DNA from: Candidatus Phocaeicola excrementigallinarum
GTDB taxonomy: Bacteria; Bacteroidota; Bacteroidia; Bacteroidales; Bacteroidaceae
Direction of reading: 5' to 3'
NCBI GenBank assembly: GCA_019120125.1
Contig: DWVR01000025.1
Location: 1 to 64,000, forward strand
Length of the DNA: 64,000 nt
The translations under genes were made by a program, and so were the position numbers. Numbering within the stretch: the stretch's first letter is position 1; every line of letters begins with the position of its first letter. The notes under the pieces were generated by a model, which was not told the origin of the DNA, made no database searches, and saw nothing but the letters and a program-made list of their open reading frames with translations. Below, one piece after another: positions 37,201 through 44,654 of this stretch.

Positions 37201-37642
37201 CATTCAAGTCTTCTCCCTTCAATTCTGTCACCGCGTAACCCAAGGCCTTGCTCTCGCGCTTCATACCGAGGGCGGTCACCACCACCTCGTCCAGCGTCTG
37301 GCTGTCGGCTGTCAGCATCACGTTGAGCGGCTGTCCGTTCCAAGTGATCTCCTGAGTCGCGTATCCGATGTAGGAGATCTGGATGACATCACCCTTCTTC
37401 ACGTTGTTGAGCACGAACTTACCGTCGAGGTCCGTGATGTTACCGTTAGTAGTGCCTTTCACTACGACAGACGCACCGATGACACTCTCACCGGTCTCGT
37501 CCTTCACGATACCTGTACAACTTTCTCCCTGCTGCTGCACAGCCATCGGATTCGCTTCATTTCCGGACGAAGCATACAATGTCCCGCTTCCACCTGCAAG
37601 CAGGAACAATGCCAATCCTAAAAACTTACATTGTCTTTGCAT
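34247..37642 (-). CDS. SusC/RagA-family TonB-dependent outer-membrane transporter
   Basis: 1131 residues. In order: signal peptide (about 1-25), a carboxypeptidase-regulatory-like beta domain (about 40-115, SGxVxDxxG-type GIVKDETGESVIGAS), a plug domain with the TonB-box-like DEVVVTALG near 118-126 and GKVAGVDI, and a 22-strand barrel ending in the aromatic-rich YTFTINATF. It imports a ligand held by the SusD lid, powered by TonB. Ligand unknown. First gene of the pair, with a leader of about 93 bases. Confidence 0.96.
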   Translation of the reverse strand: MQRQCKFLGLALFLLAGGSGTLYASSGNEANPMAVQQQGESCTGIVKDETGESVIGASVVVKGTTNGNITDLDGKFVLNNVKKGDVIQISYIGYATQEITWNGQPLNVMLTADSQTLDEVVVTALGMKRESKALGYAVTELKGEDLNANVVNPVQALQGKVAGVDISTGDGGLFGSSRIMIRGASTLGKNNQPIYVVDGVILSNDIKEGDANWATSDTDWGNELKNLNPDDFETVSVLKGAAATALYGSRGLNGAVVITTKSGKGKKGLGISVTQTFGIDHVYGGPSFQNERGDGYMSGYSDYKSSGNMQDTDSFYLNANGDRSVQPFGPMTGDTSWGPKFDGQPIEFYDYSMVPYQAYEDNFVDSYDNGFNSNTNVSIQGGNDTSSFYTSMSFKHADGNTPNNRFQRFSFMAKASHKITSKVEIEAGISFANSTPRQGGETNFGERFIDGTWGRMYDTRKYRNMYKGSHGGMASNNYNDEYGNLPGLGTWWSVFENEYTQKETSVRPSVKLTADLTDWLKFVAEGNYNYYYKRNESKELGSGYANEGGMYKLGQYTKEQTNLNANFMWNKRFTEDWNFSGFLRGEYYHNYQQELQEQTNGGLIIPGQFFVGNSKNALVSTGTISGEKTILSVAAQVAVSWRDQVYLDITGRNDWSSSLVYSDQHGNYSYFYPSVSASWLISETFREKLPSWISFLKVRGSWAQVGNDTDAYTINTAYSLYGLDNTYGLRVPTTAYSQNLKPERKSSWEVGLDWRFIDNRIGIDFTYYKENTRDQIMTIAVPSESGISNQLINAGNIQNQGVEIALNTTPISTKDWTWDLNFTYTRNRSKIVELHENVANFIEMEGDADYGNYRIASVAEVGGEYGLLKSDAAPKIDKNTGLPILCLDSYETRKAVYYDRSGVVETVGSIQPDFLGSINTTLRYKDWSLSASLDMRFGGMVAIYGSHYGTAYGYLESSLNGTSAEHGGITYTSIWDGKVYDDGIIPNAIMPGGQTISTPTGTYTIAEGGELYADLVERKIVDPQHASSWNYWNNSWGRATVTKNNDWFHELNYIALREVSLSYRLPGKFAKKIGASGINLSVTGRNLGYLLNSLPNNFNPESLRGTQAGQFMIRSVSPYVASYTFTINATF

Positions 37643-37741
37643 AGCATAAATTTTTAATTAAACTTTACTTTAATTTCCCTTATAATAAAAAATTTTATTA
37701 TAAGGACACCGCTTTTTATCCTTTTATTAGGTTTACGGAAG

Positions 37742-37773
37742 CAAAGTAATACAATCCGCCTTTAATTTGCAAA
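37742..37773 (-). promoter_or_regulatory. Promoter of the SusC-SusD operon
   Basis: The minus strand reads TTTG (37770-37773), then 21 bases, then TACTTTG (37742-37748), one base short of the full -7 consensus. It implies a 5' leader of about 93 bases, AT-rich and with inverted AAAATTTTATTATAAGG-like sequence. Confidence 0.45.
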
Positions 37774-37879
37774 AAATATCTGAGAAAAATGAAAAAAAAT
37801 TTATGCATTTTCGCCATGATACGCCATATTCCGCAGTGGATAAAAAAGGGGCGTGCGAGCCATCCGGAATCCCATAAAA

Positions 37880-37963
37880 AAAACGCCTTGACGTTTCACT
37901 TAAAACGTCTTGACGTTTCAAGCAAAACGCCCTGACGTTTCAGGTAAAACGCCTTGACGTTTT
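37880..37963. repeat. 22-bp-period palindromic array B (four units)
   Basis: Units of 18 bp begin at 37880, 37902, 37924 and 37946, with linkers actt, aagc and aggt. Units 1 and 4 (AAAACGCCTTGACGTTTC/T) are nearly identical. On the minus strand, downstream of truA, the array ends in a run of eight T residues. This is the most regular of the three arrays. Confidence 0.88.
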
Positions 37964-38013
37964 TTCATGGCCCGACAGCCATTGAATATCAAGTCAATAC
38001 CGGCGGGCACGGA

Positions 38014-38769
38014 TCAGTCCAGAAACAGGTCATCGGGATAGCCGATGTCGACCAGAAACAGCGCGTTTCCGGGAGCGGACGTACCCGCACTGCAACGGTC
38101 CTTCTTTTCGATAATCCGGCGGAATCCCTCCACCGAGAGCTTGCCGCGTCCCACCTCGACCAAGGTCCCCACGATGGCGCGCACCATGTTGCGCAGAAAA
38201 CGGTCGGCCTGGATGGTGAACACCCATTCCTCCCCGCCCGTCTGTTCCCAACGCGCCTGCATGATGCGGCAGTTGTTGGTCTTGACGTCCGTATGCACCT
38301 TGCTGAAGCTCGTGAAGTCAGTATAGTCAGACAATGTCCGGGCCGCCTCGTTCATCTTGTCGAAATCAAGTTTCTGATACATCCGCCACACGTACCTCCG
38401 GTTGAACGGGTCTTTCCGTGTGGTGACATGATATTTATAGGTACGGTAGGTGGCATCGAAACGGGCATGCGCTTCCTGGCGCACACGGCGCACCCTGTAG
38501 ACGGAAATGTCCTGCGGAAGAATCCGGTTCAGCTTGTCGGCCATCATCTCCGGATCGGCCGGCCGCTCCAGATCAAAATGGGCCACCATCAGACGGGCAT
38601 GCACGCCGGCATCGGTGCGTCCGGCCCCTGTCACCTCGATGGAATCGTCGCGCAGGAACGTGACCAATGCCTTGGTGAGCGTCTCCTGCACACTCACCCC
38701 GTTGGGCTGCACCTGCCAGCCATGATAGTCGGTGCCGTCGTAGGCCAAATAAATGAAATACCTGAACAT
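38014..38769 (-). CDS. truA: tRNA pseudouridine(38-40) synthase
   Basis: 251-residue enzyme that makes pseudouridine at positions 38-40 of the tRNA anticodon stem. The catalytic Asp lies in [11 protein letters not shown] near 50. The start ATG at 38769 gives the standard N-terminus [19 protein letters not shown]; the frame is open to 38808 but the added residues are not family-like. Monocistronic; a palindromic array lies 50 bases downstream. Confidence 0.95.
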   Translation of the reverse strand: MFRYFIYLAYDGTDYHGWQVQPNGVSVQETLTKALVTFLRDDSIEVTGAGRTDAGVHARLMVAHFDLERPADPEMMADKLNRILPQDISVYRVRRVRQEAHARFDATYRTYKYHVTTRKDPFNRRYVWRMYQKLDFDKMNEAARTLSDYTDFTSFSKVHTDVKTNNCRIMQARWEQTGGEEWVFTIQADRFLRNMVRAIVGTLVEVGRGKLSVEGFRRIIEKKDRCSAGTSAPGNALFLVDIGYPDDLFLD

Positions 38770-38834
38770 AGCTTGTTTGTATTGAGACGCGGATTGTTTT
38801 TTCACCACAGATTACACGGATTATTACAATCATT

Positions 38835-38989
38835 CATTTTCTTCATAATGAATATCCGCAAAGTGCCCATGTAGGGGCGTATCGCATACGCCCGAATGCG
38901 TCAACTTATCCACGCAGATGTTTTCAGGGCGTATGCGATACGCCCCTACATGGTAATTAGGTAAAATGCGGATACTCATTTTCTTCATA
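38835..38989. mobile_element. MITE-like element with 27-bp perfect inverted repeat
   Basis: The arms 38867-38893 and 38927-38953 (starting CCATGTAGGGGCGTATCGCA) are perfect complements. Outer arms AATGAATATCCGCA (38847-38860) and TGCGGATACTCATT (38967-38980) differ at one base. A 13-bp direct repeat CATTTTCTTCATA flanks the whole (38835-38847 and 38977-38989). There is no gene inside. It looks like a small non-autonomous element between truA and the next gene. Confidence 0.7.
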
Positions 38990-39035
38990 CACCTTATATT
39001 ATTATAAGGGTTGTCATCTTGGGGGAAAAACGAAG

Positions 39036-39713
39036 TCAGCGTGCGGTGATGTGGAAACATCCCTGACGGAGCTCATACTTCACGTAGCAGCGGTCGGCCT
39101 TGCGCAAGTCGCGGAGCACTTCTGAGAGCACCAGCTTCAGCGTATCGGCACTGACATCCTGCATCGGCCGCCCGTCGGGATCCTCCACCTTCTCGAAACG
39201 CTTCCAGCTGATGTCGAAGGTCGTGCCATAAAAATGGCATGACTTCAGTGAGGCGTTCGTATTGGTGCGGCGCAGACGCCTCACATCTTCCTTGGTGCGG
39301 GTCACCGAAGTCACGATTACCCGGTTCGGGTTCAGGCCCTTGTTTTCCAGCGAATCGAGGAAGTTCGCCCCGATGGTGTCAAGCAGCGAGCTGGCCTGCG
39401 GAATCAGATAAGGGATGGAATGGGTGAGCGAATCCACGTCGTAAAGCTCACAAGGAGCGATCTCCACGAGCCGTCCCGTCATCTCCTCCGCCTCCTCACG
39501 GGTCTCTATGGGACGGATGCCGATTTTCCTCGCCGTGGCCAGCTGCACATTGTTCAGGTCGCCGAACGACCGTTTATAACTGATCACCCCCCGGATATTG
39601 CGCGGATGGTTCATCTTCATCGACATATCTTTCTTTTCTTCGGAACATCCGGCCATCATCAGTCCGGAAAGCAGCGCAAACAGGCTGCAGGCATACAACA
39701 GTTTCTTCATCAT
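39036..39713 (-). CDS. DUF5715-like lipoprotein (possible peptidase)
   Basis: 225 residues with a lipoprotein signal (lipobox Cys in MMAGCSEE near 22). The body matches what I recall of DUF5715, and the segments SCHFYGTTFDIS near 158 and CFHITAR at the end resemble the metal-binding S-x-H/x-x-D and H motifs of M15-type peptidoglycan peptidases. It probably acts in the periplasm. The activity is inference. Divergent from the YeiH-type exporter gene; each has its own promoter box. Confidence 0.65.
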   Translation of the reverse strand: MMKKLLYACSLFALLSGLMMAGCSEEKKDMSMKMNHPRNIRGVISYKRSFGDLNNVQLATARKIGIRPIETREEAEEMTGRLVEIAPCELYDVDSLTHSIPYLIPQASSLLDTIGANFLDSLENKGLNPNRVIVTSVTRTKEDVRRLRRTNTNASLKSCHFYGTTFDISWKRFEKVEDPDGRPMQDVSADTLKLVLSEVLRDLRKADRCYVKYELRQGCFHITAR

Positions 39714-39735
39714 GGTGAAATTCGTTTCGTGGCGG

Positions 39736-39743
39736 CAAAGATA
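39736..39743 (-). promoter_or_regulatory. -7 box of the DUF5715-like gene
   Basis: The minus strand reads TATCTTTG, 22 bases upstream of the start codon. No -33 match is evident. Confidence 0.45.
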
Positions 39744-39830
39744 AGGAAAATTTCCGAGCCCCGTCTCCCGTTATTACTTTTGATTATGCCCCATAAACAA
39801 ATGTGAATAGGAGAATCCGCACAAAACGCC

Positions 39831-39838
39831 TACCTTTG
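39831..39838 (+). promoter_or_regulatory. -7 box of the YeiH-type gene
   Basis: TACCTTTG lies 30 bases before the ATG at 39869. It is inside the longer open frame that begins at 39803 and so supports the internal start. Confidence 0.5.
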
Positions 39839-39868
39839 CGGCCGGAAACGACAAAAAACGATAATGAT

Positions 39869-40942
39869 ATGTTTGAAAAAGGAAACAGAGCCAACACGCT
39901 GCACGGCATCCTGCTGATCGCGCTCTTCTCGTTCGCGGCCTTCTACATCGCCGAAATCCCGTTTGTGAAAAGTCTTTCGTTCAGTCCGCTGATTGTGGGC
40001 ATCATCCTCGGCATGCTGTATGCCAACAGTCTGCGCAACAAGCTGCCCGAGACGTGGGTGCCGGGCATCAAGTTCTGCACGAAGCAGATTCTGCGTGCCG
40101 GCATCGTGCTCTACGGATTCCGCCTGACGCTGACCCAGGTGGCCGCCGTGGGACTTCCGGCCGTGGTGATCGACACCATCATCGTGGCGGGCACCATCTT
40201 TCTGGGCATCTGGCTGGGCAAGCTGCTGAAAATGGACAAGGACACCTCGCTGATGACTTCCACGGGAAGCGCCATCTGCGGAGCGGCCGCCGTGCTGGGA
40301 GCAGAGCCGGTGGTGAAATGCGAAGGACACAAGACCGCCATCGCCGTATCGACGGTCGTGATTTTCGGAACCATCTCCATGTTCCTCTATCCCATCATGT
40401 ACCGTGCCGGACTGCTGGACTCACTGACCGACACCGGAGTGGCCATCTATACGGGAAGCACGCTCCATGAGGTGGCGCACGTGGCCGGGGCGGGCAACGC
40501 CATGGACCCGACCGACACGCTGGGCATCGCCGGAACGGCCACCATCACCAAGATGATCCGCGTGATGATGCTGGCCCCCGTGCTGGTCATCATGAGTCTG
40601 GCCCTTGCCGGACGGAAAAAGGTGACAGCCGGCGGAAAGACGGAAAAGAGCAAGATCACCATTCCCTGGTTTGCTTTCGGCTTCATCGGCGTCATCTGCC
40701 TCAATTCCCTGCTGCAATACCTGCTGGGAGTGGACAGCGTGAAGGACATTCCGCTGAACGGCACCATCGAATACATCGACACGTTCATGCTGACCATGGC
40801 CATGACGGCCCTCGGCACGGACACCAGCATCGAGAAATTCAAGCAAGCCGGAGCGCGCCCGTTCCTCCTGGCCGGACTGCTCTACATCTGGCTGGTGGGC
40901 GGCGGCTATCTGCTGACAAAGTATCTGGTCCCGATGATGTGA
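39869..40942 (+). CDS. YeiH-family putative exporter (UPF0324)
   Basis: 357 residues with about ten membrane segments. Family signatures include LYGFRLTLTQV near 90, STGSAICGAAAV near 132, and HEVAHVAGAG near 205. Members are annotated as putative sulfate exporters, but the substrate is poorly established. I chose the ATG at 39869 (MFEKGNRANTLHG) because of the promoter box just upstream. Monocistronic. Confidence 0.85.
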   Translation: MFEKGNRANTLHGILLIALFSFAAFYIAEIPFVKSLSFSPLIVGIILGMLYANSLRNKLPETWVPGIKFCTKQILRAGIVLYGFRLTLTQVAAVGLPAVVIDTIIVAGTIFLGIWLGKLLKMDKDTSLMTSTGSAICGAAAVLGAEPVVKCEGHKTAIAVSTVVIFGTISMFLYPIMYRAGLLDSLTDTGVAIYTGSTLHEVAHVAGAGNAMDPTDTLGIAGTATITKMIRVMMLAPVLVIMSLALAGRKKVTAGGKTEKSKITIPWFAFGFIGVICLNSLLQYLLGVDSVKDIPLNGTIEYIDTFMLTMAMTALGTDTSIEKFKQAGARPFLLAGLLYIWLVGGGYLLTKYLVPMM

Positions 40943-40980
40943 CTTTTCATCGCTCATTCCTGATTCTTCATTTTAAAAGA

Positions 40981-41012
40981 TTTGGACAGAAGCCCAAATA
41001 GAAGTATATTTG
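40981..41012 (+). promoter_or_regulatory. Promoter of the AraC-family gene
   Basis: TTTG at 40981-40984, a 20-base spacer and TATATTTG at 41005-41012 make a full consensus Bacteroidetes promoter. The start codon is 32 bases downstream. Confidence 0.8.
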
Positions 41013-41044
41013 GAGTGAAAACGAGAAAAGTCCAGACAAGACCG

Positions 41045-41905
41045 ATGAAGAAGATTAAAGAACTGACCACTGATTACCATACACGAGACATACTTGCAGG
41101 CATTGACATGACCGGAAGTTTCAAGGAACTGTTCCGCCAGGCGGCCATCACCCCACACAGCATCTTCCTGCTGTGTGTGCGGGGCTCCTGCAAGATATCC
41201 ATCCATCTTACCCGGTATGAGATGAGCGCCGGCTCGCTCGCCATCATCTTTCCCGGCGTATACTTCCAGATACTCGAACAGACTCCGGAATGCCGCTTCA
41301 TGTACATCGGAATCGCGCAACGCGCCCTGGAAAACACATACCTGTTCTCACAGACGCTCGAATACACCCACCGCATCCTCGAACAGCCTGTATTGAGACT
41401 TCCGCCGGAAATCAGCAAGATCTTCATGGACGGCTTCATGGCGGTCATCCGGACAACGCGTCTGAAACAGGACCTGCTCAATGACATGCAGATCGGACTG
41501 CTTTACACCCAGTTCGTGACAACGGCCTACAACGCCAGTCCGCTGAACACACCGGGCAAGAGTGACAGCCATTACAGCCGGAACCGGGAGATCGTGAAGG
41601 AACTGGTGCGCCACATCATACAATATTACAAGAAAGAGCGGAACGTGGCCTTCTATGCGGAAAAGATGCACCTCTCCCCGCAACATCTGAGCACCACGGT
41701 GAAGAAAGTGACCGGCAAGACGCTGACCGACCTGATCTCATCGTTCATCATCCGTGACGCGCAGGCCAAACTCCGCTCCACAGAAATGACGATCCAGGAA
41801 ATCGCCTATTCGCTCAACTTTTCCGACATCTCCTTCTTCGGGAAATACTTCAAGCGGTACACGGGCATGTCGCCCAAGAAATACCGTAACGCCGGGGATG
41901 TATGA
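41045..41905 (+). CDS. AraC-family transcriptional regulator
   Basis: 286 residues. The N-terminal cupin-like sensing domain (about 1-160) is followed by two helix-turn-helix motifs: AEKMHLSPQHLSTTVKK near 205-222 and IQEIAYSLNFSDISFFGKYFK near 252-273, ending in the usual GMSPKKYR. The effector and targets are unknown. The frame is open to 40982, but the promoter at 40981-41012 fixes the ATG at 41045. Its stop codon abuts that of the convergent DUF308 gene with no gap. Confidence 0.9.
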   Translation: MKKIKELTTDYHTRDILAGIDMTGSFKELFRQAAITPHSIFLLCVRGSCKISIHLTRYEMSAGSLAIIFPGVYFQILEQTPECRFMYIGIAQRALENTYLFSQTLEYTHRILEQPVLRLPPEISKIFMDGFMAVIRTTRLKQDLLNDMQIGLLYTQFVTTAYNASPLNTPGKSDSHYSRNREIVKELVRHIIQYYKKERNVAFYAEKMHLSPQHLSTTVKKVTGKTLTDLISSFIIRDAQAKLRSTEMTIQEIAYSLNFSDISFFGKYFKRYTGMSPKKYRNAGDV

Positions 41906-42493
41906 TCACTCCTTTGTCTCCTCTATCGGAGTGATGTCCTGAATATCGGCTGAACCGGCTCTCTTCCGGCGGTAACGCACCAACCGGAGGATGTCGGACA
42001 AGGCATATACGATGAAAGAGACACCCAGCACCATAAACGGCACCATGGCCGCCTCGAAGGGATTGAAAAGAACCACCAGTCCGGCGGCAAGGACCAATAC
42101 GGGAAAAAGATACATGCCAAAAGGCACATGCACATAGCTTCTGGCAGCCACAAGCCCCGAAAGCTGGCTCAGTCCGCCCAACAGAAGAAGGACTCCCAAC
42201 ACGTACATCAGGATGGTGACGAAAAAGGCGGGCGTCAGCACAAGCCAGAAGCCGAGCAGAGCGCTTCCCAAAGCCACCAACGGAAACATGGTCCCGACTC
42301 CGGCCTCCCGCCGCTTCCTGTAAGTGGCAAAGTACGAGAAAAGTCCGACCAGACCGGGAAGCAGGAAAAGCACTCCGACGGTGATCACCAGATAATTGAT
42401 GGCCATATCAGGCCAGGCCAGCAGCAAGATTCCGATTACCAGCGCACAAAGCGGACTGAGCAATGCATAGTTGATTGGTTTCATATACTTCAT
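41906..42493 (-). CDS. DUF308 (HdeD-like) membrane protein
   Basis: 195 residues with six hydrophobic segments in three similar pairs, as in DUF308/HdeD proteins, which are linked to acid or envelope stress in enterobacteria. The role here is unknown. The ATG at 42493 (MKYMKPINYALL) is preceded by a -7 box at 42511-42518; the frame to 42556 runs up to the ccsBA stop. It has its own promoter, so it is not simply the tail of the cytochrome operon. Confidence 0.82.
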   Translation of the reverse strand: MKYMKPINYALLSPLCALVIGILLLAWPDMAINYLVITVGVLFLLPGLVGLFSYFATYRKRREAGVGTMFPLVALGSALLGFWLVLTPAFFVTILMYVLGVLLLLGGLSQLSGLVAARSYVHVPFGMYLFPVLVLAAGLVVLFNPFEAAMVPFMVLGVSFIVYALSDILRLVRYRRKRAGSADIQDITPIEETKE

Positions 42494-42510
42494 GTTTGTT
42501 GATTCTTCAC

Positions 42511-42518
42511 CAAAGGTA
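42511..42518 (-). promoter_or_regulatory. -7 box of the DUF308 gene
   Basis: The minus strand reads TACCTTTG, 17 bases before the ATG at 42493. This fixes the start codon. Confidence 0.55.
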
Positions 42519-42556
42519 ATGAAAAAACAAATACGGATGACAAATGGTTGGAACAA

Positions 42557-44626
42557 TCAGCCCGCATAACTGTGCATTCCGCCCAACACGTAGTTCACGC
42601 CGAAATACGTCATCAGCACCGTCGTGAACGCCAGCACCATATACAGATGGAAGAAAAGCGGCTTGCGGAACACGGACAGACTCTGCGTGTGGAAAGCCAC
42701 CCCGTACACCATCAGGGTAATCAAGGCCCAGACCTCCTTCGGATCCCAGCTCCAATAGCTTCCCCACGACACGTTCGCCCAGACCGCTCCGGCAAAGATT
42801 CCCACCGCCAGGAAAAACACCGACGGGTAGAGTGTCAGCCGGCAGAACAGCATCAGCCTTTCCACCAGCAGAGGCCGCCGCCTTACAAGGAACGCCAGAA
42901 TGCCGCACAGAAACATGAGGGCAAACAACGCGTAGGAAATCATGATCAAAGAGACATGAATGCTCAGCCACGGAGACAACAGTACGGGCATGAGGGGAGA
43001 AATCTGGGGATTCATCTCGCCCAGAAAGGCCACCAGCAAAACAAGACCCGACAACAGGAATCCGGAAGGAAGGAGGAACGAGAAACGGCGCTGCCAGACG
43101 CATGTGCACAAGAGCAGGCATCCGGCCATGAAAAGCATGGTCTCATAACCGTTTCCCAACGGAATCCGCCCCCCGATGTAGGCACGAAGCAGATAGCCGG
43201 TCCAATGAAAGGCACAGGAAAGGTACGCGGCCAAGGCCAGTCCCCTCCGTCCCCAGACACACGGACGGCCTTCCCACCGCCCGTCCTTTCTGAGATACAC
43301 ATAAAGGCACAACAGAAATCCCAGCACTCCGAACGAAAGGTTGGTCATGAACAGAATCCTCGTGAAGGGAACCGCATTGTAAAACAGTTCGGCACGTATC
43401 TTCGGTTCCGGCAAAGGAGTGACACTTCCGTCGTCAGGCAAAGGACGGATGAACGTTCCCCTGTTCAACATCAGGACCATCCCGACTTTCTCATCCAGCT
43501 CCAGGATGTCCTTCTCAAACTTCCCCAGTCTCCGCTCCTCCGCCGGACGGGCCGCCTGTTTCTTTTTCCGGCACTCCCGCAGGATCTGTTCCAGACGATA
43601 AGTCTTTCCTTCAAACAAATCGGTCAAGGCCGCATACGGAGTGTCCAGTCCCAGTTCCCGGCGCAGGCTTTCGCTCTTCACGCGGAACATCGGCTCGTGC
43701 TGCCACTCATCGGGATACAGCATCCAGCCCGCAACCACCTGTTCCGGGGTAAGTCCGTTGTACGACACCTTGCCCGTCAGCTTCAGCACGAAGTCACGGG
43801 CCAGCGTATTGAACGGCACCACACGGTCGTGATAGATGACCTGCCGGGCCTTCAGCTTTTCCGCATCCTGCCGGGCCAACACACTGACAGGCCTTGCCTG
43901 AAGCGGAACCTGCAGGCCGAGCAGCAGAAGCAGCACCATGCCTTTCCCCAACAACGGATGACGAAGCAGACGGAAAAAAGTCTCCTTCCGGCTGAACAGA
44001 AGCCACACGGCCGAAAGGGCAAGCAACACATAACCGGTGTACGTCAACGGGATTCCCCACGGATCGTGATTGACACTCAGCCAGCTTCCGGAAAAGTCCT
44101 CATCAAAAGATGACTGATAAAAACGGTACCCCTCCACCGAAAGAATCCGGTTCATCGAGATGACACCGCTGTGAGAAAGACGCCCCGACTTGCAGGTCAC
44201 ATAACTGAGATAATCGGACGGAGCTTCCGTTCCCGGATAATACCTGATTCTGAAACTGTCCAGACGGATACTGAAAGGCAGACCGGCCTCCCCTCCGCCG
44301 GAAGCCTGTGTAAAAGAAGATACCTCTTTCCCTTCCGTCAGGTGCACGTATCCTTTCTCACCCGTCAGAAAGGTAAGAAAGGCCCCTCCCAATATGATCA
44401 GGAGGGAGCCGTGCAACAACAAAACGGGGAAACGCCTCCACAGCCTGAACCTGACCAGGGCCATTACGGCCGCGACAGACAACGCTCCCCACAAGCAACA
44501 AAACCAACAGGTATGGTATACATGTCCGTTTGTGAAAGAAGTACCGAAGGCATGTTCCAGAAAAGTCGCTCCGGCCAATACCGCGGCCAGCAAGACATAA
44601 AGTACGACTACTGTCTTTTTCAGCAT
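42557..44626 (-). CDS. ccsBA: Fused ResB-CcsA cytochrome c haem lyase
   Basis: 689-residue inner-membrane protein. The N-terminal third is ResB/CcsB-like, with membrane segments and a periplasmic domain (about 90-215). The C-terminal half is CcsA-like, with the haem-handling WD-rich motif WGSYWSWDPKEVW near 635 followed by conserved His residues. The fusion carries out System II haem export and attachment to CXXCH. It follows genes for c-type cytochromes in the same transcription unit, giving it obvious clients. Confidence 0.9.
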   Translation of the reverse strand: MLKKTVVVLYVLLAAVLAGATFLEHAFGTSFTNGHVYHTCWFCCLWGALSVAAVMALVRFRLWRRFPVLLLHGSLLIILGGAFLTFLTGEKGYVHLTEGKEVSSFTQASGGGEAGLPFSIRLDSFRIRYYPGTEAPSDYLSYVTCKSGRLSHSGVISMNRILSVEGYRFYQSSFDEDFSGSWLSVNHDPWGIPLTYTGYVLLALSAVWLLFSRKETFFRLLRHPLLGKGMVLLLLLGLQVPLQARPVSVLARQDAEKLKARQVIYHDRVVPFNTLARDFVLKLTGKVSYNGLTPEQVVAGWMLYPDEWQHEPMFRVKSESLRRELGLDTPYAALTDLFEGKTYRLEQILRECRKKKQAARPAEERRLGKFEKDILELDEKVGMVLMLNRGTFIRPLPDDGSVTPLPEPKIRAELFYNAVPFTRILFMTNLSFGVLGFLLCLYVYLRKDGRWEGRPCVWGRRGLALAAYLSCAFHWTGYLLRAYIGGRIPLGNGYETMLFMAGCLLLCTCVWQRRFSFLLPSGFLLSGLVLLVAFLGEMNPQISPLMPVLLSPWLSIHVSLIMISYALFALMFLCGILAFLVRRRPLLVERLMLFCRLTLYPSVFFLAVGIFAGAVWANVSWGSYWSWDPKEVWALITLMVYGVAFHTQSLSVFRKPLFFHLYMVLAFTTVLMTYFGVNYVLGGMHSYAG

Positions 44627-44654
44627 AACAAGTCTCTATTCGTCGGCAGAAAAG

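Noticed and set aside
37880-37963. CRISPR array
   Set aside because: The repeated unit is palindromic, the spacers are only 4 bases long and copy number is four at every locus. No cas genes are present in the window.
42548-44113. 521-codon open frame on the plus strand
   Set aside because: It is the antisense shadow of ccsBA, which has clear ResB and CcsA motifs. The plus-strand product is rich in Gln, His and Arg with no domain.
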